A stretch of 64,000 nt of DNA from Brachybacterium halotolerans. Its GTDB lineage: Bacteria; Actinomycetota; Actinomycetes; Actinomycetales; Dermabacteraceae. Below the pieces are notes generated by a model that had not been told where the DNA came from, made no database searches, and saw only the letters and a program-made list of their open reading frames with translations. A program made the translations under genes and the position numbers. This document shows, in pieces, positions 18,536-28,765 of this stretch (position 1 is the stretch's first letter; each line of letters begins with the position of its first letter). The stretch lies in the NCBI RefSeq assembly GCF_016623465.1, contig NZ_JAEDAJ010000003.1, forward strand, positions 341,355-405,354, in the 5' to 3' direction.

Positions 18536-18945
18536 GGCGCGACCGCCGCTGTCGGCGTCCCGGGTGCGGTGCTCTCCGCGGACCGCTGCGCCGAGCGCTT
18601 CTCGAGCTTGCGGCGGGCGCTCGCGATCGCGCCGGTCACCTGCTCCTCGAGATCCGCGAAGGGCACGTCCTGCACCCCGGGGAGGGTGCGCAGCACCAGG
18701 TCGGAGCGCTCCGGGATCTCGGTCAGGTGGCTGCGCACGATCTCCCGCAGACGGCGGGATACCCGATGGCGCACCACCGAGTTGCCCACCTTCGTGGAGA
18801 CGACGAATCCCACGCGGGCCTCCTGGGGCTCCTCCGTGCGGAGGACCAGGTGGGCGACCACGTGGGATCGTGCGGCGCGGGCTCCTCGGCGGGTGGCCGT
18901 GCGGAACTGCTGCGCCGTGTGCAACCGGTGGCGGGACCAGCTCAT
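18532..18945 (-). CDS. rnpA: Ribonuclease P protein component
   Basis: The protein subunit of RNase P, which matures tRNA 5' ends with the catalytic RNA. I chose ATG 18945 (137 residues) rather than the longer open frame to 19296, because the RnpA fold starts at [12 protein letters not shown] and upstream residues overlap rpmH. The signature RNase P motif is seen as [15 protein letters not shown] (about residues 56-71). The C-terminal ~25 residues are Ala/Thr/Pro-rich. It lies 35 bases after rpmH and overlaps yidD. Confidence 0.93.
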   Translation of the reverse strand: MSWSRHRLHTAQQFRTATRRGARAARSHVVAHLVLRTEEPQEARVGFVVSTKVGNSVVRHRVSRRLREIVRSHLTEIPERSDLVLRTLPGVQDVPFADLEEQVTGAIASARRKLEKRSAQRSAESTAPGTPTAAVAP

Positions 18946-18980
18946 GGCCCTGCCTCCGAGATCACCGGTCGAGCCGAGGC

Positions 18981-19118
18981 TCAGGCCGAGAGCTCGGAGC
19001 GGCCCTTCGAACGGCGCGCGTTGATGATGGCGCGGCCGGCGCGGGTGCGCATGCGGGCGCGGAAGCCGTGCTTGCGGGCGCGGCGGCGGTTGTTCGGCTG
19101 GAACGTACGCTTGGTCAT
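18981..19118 (-). CDS. rpmH: Ribosomal protein L34
   Basis: A 45-residue basic component of the large ribosomal subunit. It begins [19 protein letters not shown] and ends in GRSELSA; these are the near-invariant L34 blocks. The ATG at 19118 follows GAGGAG. It heads the leftward block rpmH-rnpA-yidD-yidC-jag-rsmG-parA-parB and is divergent from dnaA, a nearly universal bacterial arrangement. Confidence 0.97.
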   Translation of the reverse strand: MTKRTFQPNNRRRARKHGFRARMRTRAGRAIINARRSKGRSELSA

Positions 19119-19506
19119 CGGTTCTCCTCGATCGCGGCACAGGGGCGTGCCTCTCGCGGTGGCTCTGGGGCCGCTGCGCGATCACGGGGGCGGGCGCTTC
19201 CGGTGTCCGGGGCCGACGTGGGGCCCGGTTCCGTGCGACTCCGCCGACCCAGGGGGCGGCACAGCGACGACTGCACGATCCTAGGCTCGGGCACACGGGG
19301 GGTCAACGGACGCGACGCTGGTCAGCCCGATTGTGGTGCGATTCTCACCCGTCGCGAGGGATCCTGCCGCGTCCCGGCGACCCTCCGGTGACGAGCCCGC
19401 GAACGATTCCTCCCGGCGATGCGCATGCTCACCCCCGGAGCGTCCCCAGGCGCTCCGAGACTGTGGAAAACTGGGTGGACAACCCTGAGCCCGTACGGAG
19501 AGCAGC
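19119..19506. promoter_or_regulatory. rpmH/dnaA divergent promoter region with two DnaA-box-like sites
   Basis: 388 bases without a gene. On the dnaA side TGTGGAAAA (19462-19470) and GGTGGACAA (19474-19482) are reverse-strand DnaA-box-like sequences 25-45 bases before the dnaA ATG, suiting autoregulation of dnaA. The rest is GC-rich with no clear promoter elements by eye. Gene orientation on both sides would also allow replication to start here. Confidence 0.6.
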
Positions 19507-21270
19507 ATGGACGAGACAGCCGTCGACTACGACGCGACCTGGGACGAGACCCTTCGGATCCTGCGTCGGTACGAGACCGTCACCGAGCGCGCCATGGCCT
19601 TCCTGACCCTCTCCCGGCTGATGGCCATCGTCGCGGACACCGCACTGGTCGCAGCCCCTTCCACCTGGGCGAAGGACCTCTTCGAGCAGCGCATCGCCGG
19701 CGCCCTGAAGGAGGCGCTGTCCGAGGCCACGGGGCGGGAGACCCGCTTCGCCGTCACCGTCGACGAGTCCCTCTTCGAGGACGACGACGAATCTCCTCGC
19801 GGCACGGCAGCCGCCGACCGCGCGCCGTCCACCGGGGCTGTGGACACCGATGTGGACAACGTGGACGGAGCGGACGCCCAGGGCGGCTCCGCAGGTGCTC
19901 GGAGCACCGCCTCCGCCCCGTCCCCGCTGCCGTCCTCCCCGTCGTCCGTCCCCTCCCCGGACCCCGCTCCGGCGGGCGGCGCCGGTGCCCGCCGACCGTT
20001 CGGCGCCGATCGCTTCCCCGCGGAGGCGCCGACGGAGACCGGATCGGGAAAGGGGACGGCGGGCCCGTCGTCCGACGCTCGGAGCCGACGCGAGGATGCC
20101 GAGTGGTTCGCCCACGAGGACGATGCCCGCCGCTCGGAGAGGACGCAACGGGTCGACGAGACCCGTCGGCCCACGGATGCCGCCCCGCCCGGCGACGAGG
20201 AGTCGACGCTGGGCTCGGACTCGCGCCTGAACGCGAAGTACACCTTCGACACCTTCGTCATCGGCTCGTCCAACCGCTTCGCGCAGGCCGCCGCCTCCGC
20301 GGTCGCCGAGGCCCCCGCTCGCGCCTACAACCCGCTCTTCATCTACGGCGGCTCGGGACTGGGCAAGACCCACCTGCTGCACGCGGTGGGCCACTACGCG
20401 CAGTCGCTGTACCCGGGCATCGAGGTGCGCTACGTGAACTCCGAGGAGTTCACCAACGACTTCATCAACTCCGTGCAGTCCGGCCAGTTCGGCAAGGCGC
20501 AGGAGTTCCATCGCCGCTACCGCGACATCGACATCCTGCTCATCGACGACATCCAGTTCCTGCAGCGCGCGCCGGAGACGATGGAGGCCTTCTTCCATAC
20601 GTTCAACACGCTGCACAACGCCGACAAGCAGATCGTCATCACCTCCGATCTGCCCCCGAAGCAGCTGGGCGGCTTCGAGGACCGCATGCGCTCGCGCTTC
20701 GAGATGGGTCTGATGACGGACGTGCAGCCGCCGGACCTCGAGACCCGCATCGCGATCCTGCGCAAGAAGGTCGAGATGGAGGGCACCCAGGAGGTCCCCC
20801 GCGACGTCCTGGAGTACATCGCCTCGAGGATCTCCACGAACATCCGCGAGCTCGAGGGCGCCCTGATCCGTGTCCAGGCGCTGCATTCCCTGTCCCGGCA
20901 GCCGATGGACGTCTCCCTCGCCGAGAGCGTCCTGAAGGACCTCCTCGCGCATGACGACGGCGCCGAGGTCACGGCCGCGACGATCATCGCGCAGACCGCC
21001 TCCTACTTCGGCCTCACGGTCGACCAGATCACCGGCGGCGCCCGCACCCGCGTGCTCGTCACCGCGCGTCAGATCGCCATGTACCTGTGCCGCGAGCTCA
21101 CGGACATGCCGCTGATCCGCATCGGCGAGGAGTTCGGCGGCCGCGACCACACCACCGTCATGCATGCCAACAAGAAGATCTCGGAGCTCATGAAGGAGCG
21201 TCGGGCGATCTTCAACCAGGTGACCGAGCTGACGGCGCGCATCAAGAACTCGAGCTCCAAGAACGCCTGA
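19507..21270 (+). CDS. dnaA: Chromosomal replication initiator DnaA
   Basis: An AAA+ ATPase that binds DnaA boxes and opens the origin. The product has 587 residues. Domain I occupies about residues 1-95. A long Pro/Ser/Asp-rich linker (domain II) runs to about 238. The AAA+ core opens with [19 protein letters not shown], with Walker A GGSGLGKT at 281-288 and Walker [12 protein letters not shown] near 343. Domain IV carries the DnaA-box-reading helix [12 protein letters not shown] stretch with several TGTGGACA-like sequences inside the linker (about 19838-19868) could bind DnaA itself. The RBS is GGAGAGCAG before ATG 19507. Confidence 0.98.
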   Translation: MDETAVDYDATWDETLRILRRYETVTERAMAFLTLSRLMAIVADTALVAAPSTWAKDLFEQRIAGALKEALSEATGRETRFAVTVDESLFEDDDESPRGTAAADRAPSTGAVDTDVDNVDGADAQGGSAGARSTASAPSPLPSSPSSVPSPDPAPAGGAGARRPFGADRFPAEAPTETGSGKGTAGPSSDARSRREDAEWFAHEDDARRSERTQRVDETRRPTDAAPPGDEESTLGSDSRLNAKYTFDTFVIGSSNRFAQAAASAVAEAPARAYNPLFIYGGSGLGKTHLLHAVGHYAQSLYPGIEVRYVNSEEFTNDFINSVQSGQFGKAQEFHRRYRDIDILLIDDIQFLQRAPETMEAFFHTFNTLHNADKQIVITSDLPPKQLGGFEDRMRSRFEMGLMTDVQPPDLETRIAILRKKVEMEGTQEVPRDVLEYIASRISTNIRELEGALIRVQALHSLSRQPMDVSLAESVLKDLLAHDDGAEVTAATIIAQTASYFGLTVDQITGGARTRVLVTARQIAMYLCRELTDMPLIRIGEEFGGRDHTTVMHANKKISELMKERRAIFNQVTELTARIKNSSSKNA

Positions 21271-21864
21271 GGCCCGATCGTCGGGCGCGGGCGGTCGAGG
21301 CGCCACCGGCCCTGACACACCGTGCGACAGACCATGGATCACAGGGACGGTCGGGCCGACGTCGTCCCCAGTGTGAACAACTCTGTGGACAATGTGGAGC
21401 ATCGAGCGTTCCCGCAGGGGTCGATGTGCATGGATTCTTGTGGTTCCACGGCCCGTATCGGACAGATGTGCACAGAGCACCCACATCGAGGTGGACGTCG
21501 TCAACGCTGCATGCACGACCGCATCATGCGCTGTGACCTGCGACGACGTGAGTTCTCCACGACATCAACAGCCGTGAAGAAGAGGAATCCTGTTCTTGTT
21601 CCGCTGAGGATGTGGAGAAGTCGGGGTGCGAGGGCTGCGTCCGTCGGCCTGGGGCCCCGGAGCTTCGAGGCAGTGAATGTCAAGCGTGTGATTCGGTGTG
21701 TCGCGAGAAGTGCCTCCGAGCGGCTACGCTGACGACCGCGCCCCGAGGGATCCGTCCCCGGGGCGATTCCCGCCGAGAGCCGGCACCCCGGCAGCTCGAC
21801 ACCCCGCACCTGATCTGCCGGGAACCCGGCACCGACCTCGACCCCCTGCGAAGGAGTGGCAACG
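21271..21864. other. Probable replication origin (oriC) between dnaA and dnaN
   Basis: 594 bases without a gene. DnaA-box-like sequences on the reverse strand are TGTGAACAA (21372-21380), TGTGGACAA (21384-21392, consensus) and TGTGGAGAA (21611-21619). On the forward strand TTCTCCACG lies at 21553-21561, and further TGTGCACA and TGTGGTTCC variants are scattered. The stretch 21550-21605 is comparatively AT-rich. Divergent transcription (leftward rpmH to parB, rightward dnaA to DUF3566) fits replication leaving from the dnaA locus. The assignment rests on position and boxes; no computation was possible. Confidence 0.7.
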
Positions 21865-22989
21865 GTGAAGTTCCACCTCGACCGCGGCGTCCTCGGCGAC
21901 GCCGTCACCTGGGCGACCCGTACGCTCCCCGTCCGGCCCGCGATGCCGATCCTGCAGGGCGTGCGCGTCGTCGCCCAGAGCACCGGCGAGCTGCTGCTGT
22001 CGACCTTCGACTACGAGGTCAGCGCGCAGATCACCCTTCCCGCCGAGGTCGAGGACCCGGGCGAGGTCCTGGTCCAGGGCCGCATGCTCTCGGACATCGT
22101 CCGCTCCCTGCCCAACAAGGACGTCTCGATCGAGCTGGTCGGCACCAAGGTCGAGGTGCGCTGCGGCAGCGCCGCCTTCTCCCTGGCGACCCTCCCCGTC
22201 GACGAGTACCCGCAGCTCCCGGAGATGCCCCCGGTCGCGGGCACCGTCCAGGCCGACGTGTTCGCCGAGGCGATCTCCCAGGTCACCGTCGCCGCCTCCA
22301 AGGACGACACCCTCCCGCTGCTGACCGGCGTGCGCGTCGAGATCGTCGGCGAGAAGATGACGCTGATGGCGACCGACCGCTACCGCCTGGCGATGAGCGA
22401 GATCACCTGGCGCCCCTCGCGGCCCGACCTCGAGATCACCGCCCTGGTGCGCGCCCGCACCCTGCAGGAGGTGGCCCGCTCCCTCGCGACCGGCGGCAGC
22501 GTCGACATTGCGATCTCGGACGACTCCTCGGCGAACCTCATCGGCTTCGAGGCCGGCGGCCGCCGCACCACCTCGACCCTCGTGGACGGCGACTACCCGC
22601 CGGTGCGCCGCCTGTTCCCGAGCTCGACCCCGATCACGGCCGTGGTCGCTACCGCTCCGCTCATCGACGCGGTCAAGCGCGTCTCTCTGGTCGCCGAGCG
22701 CAACACGCCCGTGCGCTTCTCCTTCACCGAGGGCAACGTGACGCTCGAGGCCGGCGCCGGCGACGACGCCCAGGCCTCCGAGTCCCTCGAGGCCCAGCTC
22801 GACGGCGAGGAGCTCGTCGTCGGCTTCAACTCCGGCTTCCTGCTCGACGGCCTCGGCGCCCTCGGCGAGGACTTCGCGAAGCTCACCTTCACCGACTCCA
22901 TCAAGCCCTCCGTCATGAGCGGCCAGGAGTCCCTCGAGGGCGATGCCTCCGGCGAGTACAAGTACCTGATCATGCCGATGCGGATCTGA
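21865..22989 (+). CDS. dnaN: DNA polymerase III beta subunit (sliding clamp)
   Basis: Forms the ring that tethers DNA polymerase III to DNA. I chose GTG 21865 (374 residues, MKFHLDRGVLGDAV) because AAGGAG lies 8 bases upstream; a GTG at 21856 overlaps that ribosome-binding site. Three repeated clamp domains follow, with recognisable PLLTGVRVEIVGEKMTLMATDRYRLAM in the second and the C-terminal YKYLIMPMRI ending typical of the beta clamp. Length is normal for the family. Followed after 20 bases by recF. Confidence 0.97.
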   Translation: MKFHLDRGVLGDAVTWATRTLPVRPAMPILQGVRVVAQSTGELLLSTFDYEVSAQITLPAEVEDPGEVLVQGRMLSDIVRSLPNKDVSIELVGTKVEVRCGSAAFSLATLPVDEYPQLPEMPPVAGTVQADVFAEAISQVTVAASKDDTLPLLTGVRVEIVGEKMTLMATDRYRLAMSEITWRPSRPDLEITALVRARTLQEVARSLATGGSVDIAISDDSSANLIGFEAGGRRTTSTLVDGDYPPVRRLFPSSTPITAVVATAPLIDAVKRVSLVAERNTPVRFSFTEGNVTLEAGAGDDAQASESLEAQLDGEELVVGFNSGFLLDGLGALGEDFAKLTFTDSIKPSVMSGQESLEGDASGEYKYLIMPMRI

Positions 22990-23009
22990 GGGGGCGGGGT
23001 GATGTCCCC

Positions 23010-24287
23010 GTGCATCTGACCTCCCTGGATCTCCTCGACTTCCGCTCCTACGAGCATCTCGAGCTGCCCTTCGCCCCGGGCGTGACCGTCTTCGTCGGCC
23101 CCAACGGGCAGGGCAAGACGAACATCGTCGAATCGCTCTGGTACCTCGCGACACTCTCGAGCCACCGCGTCCCGCACGACGCCGCCCTGGTGCGGCGCGG
23201 GGAATCGACCGCGATCATCCGTGCCGCCTTCGTGCGCGCCGGCCGTGACCTGCGGGTCGATCTCCAGATCACCCCGGGCAAGTCGAACCGGGCGCGGGTG
23301 CAGGGCGCCGCCCTGAACCGCCTGCGGGATTTGCTCGGCGAGGTGCGCGCCGTGCTCTTCGCCCCCGAGGACCTGGGTCTGGTCAAGGCCGATCCCGAGG
23401 GCCGACGGCGATTCCTCGACGAGCTGCTCTTCCTGATCGCCCCGCGCTTCGCGGGCGTGAAGGCCGACTACGATCGCGTGGTCAAGCAGCGCACGGGCCT
23501 GCTCAAGCAGATGCGCACCATGCGCCGCGGCGGGGCCGGCCGCTCCGTGGGAGGTCTCGATCCCGAGGAGGCGGCGGTCTCGACCCTCGAGGTCTGGGAC
23601 CAGCAGCTCGCCCGCTTGGGCGCCGAGCTGCTGCGCGCCCGCGTGCACCTCGTGAACCGGCTGCGCCCCCACGTCGGCTACTCCTACCTGCGCGTGGCGA
23701 GCGACGCCGGCGCCGAGTCCTCCCTCGACCTGCCGCCCGACCAGCGGGGCAGCATCGACTCCCCGGCCGACATCTCCTACCGCTCGAGCGTGCTCGACAC
23801 GCTCGCCGTGCCCGACGGCGCGCTGCCCAGCACCAAGGAGCTCGAGGACGCCCTGCTCGCCGAGGCCGTCGCCAAGCGCGACGACGAGGTCGACCGGGGC
23901 GTGACGCTCGTCGGACCCCATCGCGACGACCTCGAGATCCGTCTGCACGGCTTCCCCGCCAAGGGGTACGCGAGCCACGGCGAATCCTGGTCCCTCGCCC
24001 TCGCGCTGCGCCTGGGCTCCTACGACCTGCTGCGCCTGGAGGAGGGTGATCTGGGTGACGGTGAGCCGATCCTCGTTCTCGACGACGTCTTCAGCGAGCT
24101 CGACACGAGTCGTCGTGAGCGCCTGGGCCGCATCGTCACCGGCGCCTCCCAGGTGCTCATCACCACGGCCAACGACTCCGACATCCCCGACTCCCTCGAG
24201 GGCGAGATCCATGTGGTCGACGTGCAGCTCGGCGAGGCCCGAGTGCGCGAGGGAAGTCTCCACCACGGCGGCGGGGGCAGCTGGTGA
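23010..24287 (+). CDS. recF: DNA repair/recombination ATPase RecF
   Basis: An SMC-like ATPase that loads RecA at gaps. GTG 23010 is the start (VHLTSLDLLDFRSYEHLEL, the canonical RecF opening); the frame is open far upstream but dnaN covers it. Walker A GPNGQGKTNIVE is at about residues 30-41, the ABC signature region GYASHGESWSLALALRLGSYDLL and Walker B PILVLDDVFSELD near residue 355 are present. 425 residues, slightly longer than average owing to an insertion around 170-185. The stop overlaps the dciA start as GTGA. Confidence 0.95.
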   Translation: MHLTSLDLLDFRSYEHLELPFAPGVTVFVGPNGQGKTNIVESLWYLATLSSHRVPHDAALVRRGESTAIIRAAFVRAGRDLRVDLQITPGKSNRARVQGAALNRLRDLLGEVRAVLFAPEDLGLVKADPEGRRRFLDELLFLIAPRFAGVKADYDRVVKQRTGLLKQMRTMRRGGAGRSVGGLDPEEAAVSTLEVWDQQLARLGAELLRARVHLVNRLRPHVGYSYLRVASDAGAESSLDLPPDQRGSIDSPADISYRSSVLDTLAVPDGALPSTKELEDALLAEAVAKRDDEVDRGVTLVGPHRDDLEIRLHGFPAKGYASHGESWSLALALRLGSYDLLRLEEGDLGDGEPILVLDDVFSELDTSRRERLGRIVTGASQVLITTANDSDIPDSLEGEIHVVDVQLGEARVREGSLHHGGGGSW

Positions 24288-25072
24288 CTCCCGCGTCGGG
24301 CGGCGTGCCGAACCCGTACGACCTGGGCACCTGGCGCGAACGGGCTGCCCAGGAGGAGCGGCGCCAGGCCCTCGCCGGCAGCGGGGGTCGGCGCGCACGT
24401 GCACGTCGGGACGGCGCGGCCTCGCCGGCGAAGGGGGCGGCGGAGCGATCAGCCGGGCAACCGGCGGAAGAGCCGGCGATCAGATCCGCCGACCAGACGC
24501 CCGTCGATACGGATCGCGTCGACGAGGAGCCCGTCGACCCTCCCGAGCTGCCCCGCAGCGACGACTCCTTCGAGCTCGCCCGGCGCACCGTGAACCGCTC
24601 CCGGGCCGCCGCTCGGGATCGCGGCCTGTTCCCGATCTCCGCGAAGACGCAGGGCCTCCACGAGCGCCGCAGGCGCAGCACGCCCGGGTACTCGGGCTCC
24701 CGCCCCGACGCCCGTGACCCGCAGGGGCTCGAGGCCGTGATGCGGCGGGTCCTGGGCGACCTGGGCTGGACCGAGGGCATGAACTCCGGGCGCGTCCTGG
24801 AGGAGTGGGACGAGATCGTGGGGCCGAGCGTCGCCGAGCACTGCACCCCCGTCTCGCTCGACGAGGGCGTCCTCGTGGTCTCGGCGAGCTCCTCCGCCTG
24901 GGCCACGCAGATGCGCATGCTCACCCCGCGCCTGATCTCCACCATCGAGGAGCACGTGGGCGCGCACGTCGTCTCCGAGCTGCGCGTGACCGGGCCCGCG
25001 GCGGCCGAGCGCTCCTGGAAGCGAGGCCGACGCACCGTCACCTGGCGCGGCCCCCGCGACACCTACGGCTGA
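24284..25072 (+). CDS. dciA: DciA-like protein (DUF721), replicative helicase loader
   Basis: The 262-residue product has a ~150-residue variable N-terminal part rich in Arg/Ala, then the DUF721 domain: LGDLGWTEGMNSGRVLEEWDEIVGPSVAEHCTPVSL (about 165-200) and LVVSASSSAWATQMRMLTPRLI (about 203-225). DciA is known to recruit or load the DnaB helicase in bacteria lacking DnaC. The GTG start overlaps the recF stop, so translation is coupled. Order recF-dciA-gyrB is standard in actinobacteria, here interrupted by one extra gene. Confidence 0.9.
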   Translation: MTPASGGVPNPYDLGTWRERAAQEERRQALAGSGGRRARARRDGAASPAKGAAERSAGQPAEEPAIRSADQTPVDTDRVDEEPVDPPELPRSDDSFELARRTVNRSRAAARDRGLFPISAKTQGLHERRRRSTPGYSGSRPDARDPQGLEAVMRRVLGDLGWTEGMNSGRVLEEWDEIVGPSVAEHCTPVSLDEGVLVVSASSSAWATQMRMLTPRLISTIEEHVGAHVVSELRVTGPAAAERSWKRGRRTVTWRGPRDTYG

Positions 25073-25186
25073 GGCGCCCACGGACCAGCGAACTCCGGTG
25101 GTCAGGGACGTGCGCCCCCCGAAAACCGGTGGAGACCTCGCCCGAGCCCCGGGATCATCGAATCGCCGGCCACCGGGAGGAGAGCC

Positions 25187-26140
25187 ATGACCGAGCCCAC
25201 GACTCACCGTCTGACCTGGGACGACCTCCCCGAGCGCGTGCATGCCCGAGTGGCGGACGTGCTCGGCGCACCGGTCCACGCCCACCGGAGCGCTCACGGC
25301 GGCTTCTCCCCGAGCACCGCCGAGGTCGTCACCGCCCGCAATGGACGCACGGCCTTCGTGAAGGCGGTGACGGCACGGACCAACGCGGGATCGATGCGGC
25401 TGAACCTCCAGGAAGCCGGGAACCTCGAGCACATGCCGCCCGCGGTTCCCGCAGCACGGCTGATCGCCTCGTTCAGCGAGGGCCCCTGGTTCGTGCTCAT
25501 GATCGAGGCCGTCGACGGCTCGCTCCCGACTCTGCCATGGGCACCGTCGATGCTCGACGCGGTCCTCGAGACCCTGGACGTTCTGCAGCGGGAGGCGACT
25601 CCTTCACCTCTCCCGAGTGCTCCGTCCGTTCCCGACCAAATCGGGGAGGACCTGCGAGGATTCGAGCGGGTTCACGCCGATCCCCCTGCGGATCTCGATC
25701 CCTGGATCCGTGCGCGCATCGGAGACCTCGCCACGGCTGGGACCGACGGGATCGCCTCGCTGGACGGGGACACGTTGTGCCACACCGACCTGCGGGCGGA
25801 CAACCTGCTGGTGCGGAGCGACGGCTCCGTCGTGATCGTGGACTGGGCGTGGGCCGGCCGGGGGAGCCGCGTCGCGGACGCCCTGCAGCTGTTCGCCTCG
25901 GTGGACGACGCCGATGGGGCGCTGGACGTCGACGCCCGGATCGACGCGCTCATGGACCGACATGGGGCGCCGAGATCCGATGCGACCGACGTTCTCGCAG
26001 GGATCCTCGGCTTCTTCGTCGACGCCTCCCGATGGGACGTCGATCCTTCGCTGCCGACCCTGGGCGAGCACCGTCGGCGCAGCCGCGATCGTCTCCTGCC
26101 GATGGTCCGTAGGCGCTGGGAGCGCGAGGGCCGCCCCTGA
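25187..26140 (+). CDS. Aminoglycoside phosphotransferase-family protein
   Basis: A 317-residue protein with a kinase-like APH fold. The catalytic loop reads CHTDLRADNLLV (near residue 201, matching H-x-D-xxxxN) and the metal-binding DFG equivalent reads VIVDWAWAG. The N-terminal nucleotide-binding lobe includes AFVKAVTA with the probable ATP-binding lysine near residue 61. Many members of this family phosphorylate small molecules other than antibiotics, so resistance should not be assumed. A good GGGAGGAG ribosome-binding site precedes ATG 25187. It is inserted between dciA and gyrB, which are normally adjacent, so it is an accessory gene of this lineage. Confidence 0.82.
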   Translation: MTEPTTHRLTWDDLPERVHARVADVLGAPVHAHRSAHGGFSPSTAEVVTARNGRTAFVKAVTARTNAGSMRLNLQEAGNLEHMPPAVPAARLIASFSEGPWFVLMIEAVDGSLPTLPWAPSMLDAVLETLDVLQREATPSPLPSAPSVPDQIGEDLRGFERVHADPPADLDPWIRARIGDLATAGTDGIASLDGDTLCHTDLRADNLLVRSDGSVVIVDWAWAGRGSRVADALQLFASVDDADGALDVDARIDALMDRHGAPRSDATDVLAGILGFFVDASRWDVDPSLPTLGEHRRRSRDRLLPMVRRRWEREGRP

Positions 26141-26600
26141 GCGCTGCCGTTGAGGGGAATGCCTCGGACGACGACGGCGCGGAAGGCGTCGGGCGGCGCC
26201 GGTGCCGAAGCACCAGACGCCCTCCAGACGCGTCAGCGGCCCGCCGGACGTACCGGCCCTCATCTCCACCACCCCGGATCACTCCGAGAGGCGTCGCAGA
26301 GCCTCCTGGAGGCACTTCCGGGGGCGATCTGTCCCCATTTTCGTGCCGCACGGCGTGAATCGTGGCCTCGAATCCGCTAGAATGAAGAGGTTCGGCCGGA
26401 AGCATCCACGGCCGCGGATCAGGAGACGTCGGCTGCGGCCGCTCGCTCCGGGTCGCCCCAGGTCATCGCACGGACTCGCGCCGTGGGGAGATCGGTGCGC
26501 CGTCTGCGGTCGGCGATGCCGTCGGCCGGCGAGCACGGCACCCGTCGGCGGAACGATCCTGCCCCCGGTGTGCACCGAGACCCGAGGAGCGAACCCCGAC
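26141..26600. promoter_or_regulatory. gyrB leader region with probable promoter
   Basis: 460 bases without a convincing gene. A TAGAAT -10 hexamer lies at 26378-26383, implying an mRNA leader of about 210 bases ahead of gyrB. The -35 is not obvious. Supercoiling-sensitive gyrase promoters often have such weak -35 elements, but that is inference here. No riboswitch fold was recognised. Confidence 0.45.
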
Positions 26601-28694
26601 GTGAGCGACAGCGCGATGGCAGCCGAGAATCCCGACGAGCAGATGTCGGAGGAGACCGAGCATCAGCTCGCGGCCGAGGTCGCCGGAGGGAACTACGGCG
26701 CCTCCGACATCACCGTCCTCAAGGGCCTGGACGCGGTCCGCAAGCGCCCCGGCATGTACATCGGGTCCACCGGTGAGCGCGGCCTGCACCACATGGTCCA
26801 GGAGATCGTCGACAACTCGGTGGACGAGGCGATGGCCGGCTACGGCGAGACCATCGAGGTCACGCTGCTGGCCGACGGCGGAGTGCGGGTCGTCGACCAC
26901 GCCCGCGGCATCCCCGTCGGCATGCACCCCACCGAGGGCAAGCCCACCGTCGAGCTCGTGCTCACCCAGCTACACGCGGGCGGCAAGTTCGGCGGCGGCG
27001 GGTACGCGGTCTCCGGCGGTCTCCACGGCGTGGGCTCCTCCGTCGTGAACGCCCTGTCCACCCAGCTCGACGTCGAGGTGCGCCGCGAGGGCCACGTGCA
27101 CCGTCAGACCTACCTGCGGGGCGTGCCGTCGACCGATCTCGTCGAGGGCGAGGAGACCGGGGAGACCGGCACCACGATCACCTTCTGGGCCGATGCCGAC
27201 ATCTTCGACACCGTCGACTACGACTTCGAGACGCTGCGCAAGCGCTTCCAGCAGATGGCCTTCCTCAACAAGGGGCTGCGGATCTCGCTGACCGACGAGC
27301 GCCCGGAGGACGTCGAGGAGGACGACGACCAGGCCGTCGACGTCGCGCGCGAGGCCGAGGACGCCGCCGAGGGCACCGACCCGAAGAAGCCCCGCACCGT
27401 CACGTACCGCTACGAGAACGGCCTGCGCGACTTCGTCGCCTACATCAACTCGGTCAAGCGGGCCGACATCGTTCACCCCGAGATCATCGACATCGAGGCC
27501 GAGGACACCGAGGTCATGATCTCCGTGGAGATCGCGATGCAGTGGACGACCGCCTACTCCGAGTCGGTCCACACCTACGCCAACACCATCAACACGCACG
27601 AGGGCGGCACCCACGAGGAGGGCTTCCGCTCCGCGCTGACCGGCGTGGTCAACCGCTACGCCAAGGCGCAGGGCCTCATCAAGGACAAGGACCCGAACCT
27701 TACCGGCGAGGACATCCGCGAGGGCCTCACCGCGGTCGTCTCCGTGAAGCTCGGCGAGCCCCAGTTCGAGGGCCAGACCAAGACGAAGCTCGGCAACACC
27801 ATCGCCCGCACCTTCGTCTCCAAGGTGATGACCGAGAAGGTCGGCGACTGGTTCGAGTCCCACCCGGGCGAGGCCCGCGACATCGTGCGCAAGGCCCAGA
27901 GCGCCGCGCTGGCCCGCGAGGCCGCCCGCAAGGCGCGCGACGCGACCCGCCGCAAGTCCCCGCTCGAGAGCGGCGGCATGCCCGGCAAGCTCAAGGACTG
28001 CCAGTCCCGCAACCCCGCCGAGTGCGAGGTGTTCATCGTCGAGGGCGACTCCGCCGGCGGCTCCGCCGTGCAGGGCCGCGACCCGCGCACGCAGGCGATC
28101 CTCCCGATCCGCGGCAAGATCCTGAACGTCGAGAAGGCGCGCCTGGACCGCGCCCTGGACAACCAGGAGGTGCGCTCGCTGATCACCGCCTTCGGCACCG
28201 GCATCGGCGAGGACTTCGACGCCACCAAGCTGCGGTACCACAAGATCATCCTGATGGCCGACGCCGACGTCGACGGCCAGCACATCTGCACCCTGCTGCT
28301 GACGCTGCTGTTCCGCTACATGCGCCCGCTCATCGAGCTCGGCCACGTGTTCATCGCGATGCCGCCGCTGTACCGCCTGAAGTGGTCCAACGCCCCGCAC
28401 GACTACGTGTTCAGCGACGACGAGCGCGATGCGCGCCTCGCCGAGGGCCGCGCCTCCGGCAAGCGGATCCCCAAGGACAACGGCATCCAGCGCTACAAGG
28501 GCCTGGGCGAGATGGACTGGCAGGAGCTGCAGACCACCACGATGGACCGCGCCTCGCGCACCCTCAAGCAGGTCACCGTCGACGAGGCGGCCGATGCCGA
28601 CGCGGTGTTCTCCGTGCTCATGGGCGACGACGTCGAGTCGCGCCGCCGCTTCATCCAGGAGAACGCGAAGGACGTGCGCTTCCTCGACATCTGA
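26601..28694 (+). CDS. gyrB: DNA gyrase subunit B
   Basis: The ATPase subunit of gyrase, which introduces negative supercoils. Start GTG 26601 (697 residues) preceded by GAGGAG 11 bases away; ATG 26616 is an alternative. The GHKL ATPase part shows [26 protein letters not shown] with the catalytic glutamate/asparagine, and [14 protein letters not shown]. The TOPRIM part shows [12 protein letters not shown] and [11 protein letters not shown] short acidic insertion (about residues 236-260, [19 protein letters not shown]) is lineage-specific. Followed after 71 bases by gyrA. Confidence 0.97.
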   Translation: MSDSAMAAENPDEQMSEETEHQLAAEVAGGNYGASDITVLKGLDAVRKRPGMYIGSTGERGLHHMVQEIVDNSVDEAMAGYGETIEVTLLADGGVRVVDHARGIPVGMHPTEGKPTVELVLTQLHAGGKFGGGGYAVSGGLHGVGSSVVNALSTQLDVEVRREGHVHRQTYLRGVPSTDLVEGEETGETGTTITFWADADIFDTVDYDFETLRKRFQQMAFLNKGLRISLTDERPEDVEEDDDQAVDVAREAEDAAEGTDPKKPRTVTYRYENGLRDFVAYINSVKRADIVHPEIIDIEAEDTEVMISVEIAMQWTTAYSESVHTYANTINTHEGGTHEEGFRSALTGVVNRYAKAQGLIKDKDPNLTGEDIREGLTAVVSVKLGEPQFEGQTKTKLGNTIARTFVSKVMTEKVGDWFESHPGEARDIVRKAQSAALAREAARKARDATRRKSPLESGGMPGKLKDCQSRNPAECEVFIVEGDSAGGSAVQGRDPRTQAILPIRGKILNVEKARLDRALDNQEVRSLITAFGTGIGEDFDATKLRYHKIILMADADVDGQHICTLLLTLLFRYMRPLIELGHVFIAMPPLYRLKWSNAPHDYVFSDDERDARLAEGRASGKRIPKDNGIQRYKGLGEMDWQELQTTTMDRASRTLKQVTVDEAADADAVFSVLMGDDVESRRRFIQENAKDVRFLDI

Positions 28695-28765
28695 TCGAGA
28701 GCGAGCCCGCCCCGCACCTCCCAGACGACCCGCACTGACAGGCCCTGAACGAAAGGCGCCAGCTG

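Noticed and set aside
25187..26140. Antibiotic-resistance gene
   Set aside because: Only family-level kinase motifs are visible; there is no close resemblance to a known aminoglycoside enzyme or mobile element, so resistance cannot be claimed.
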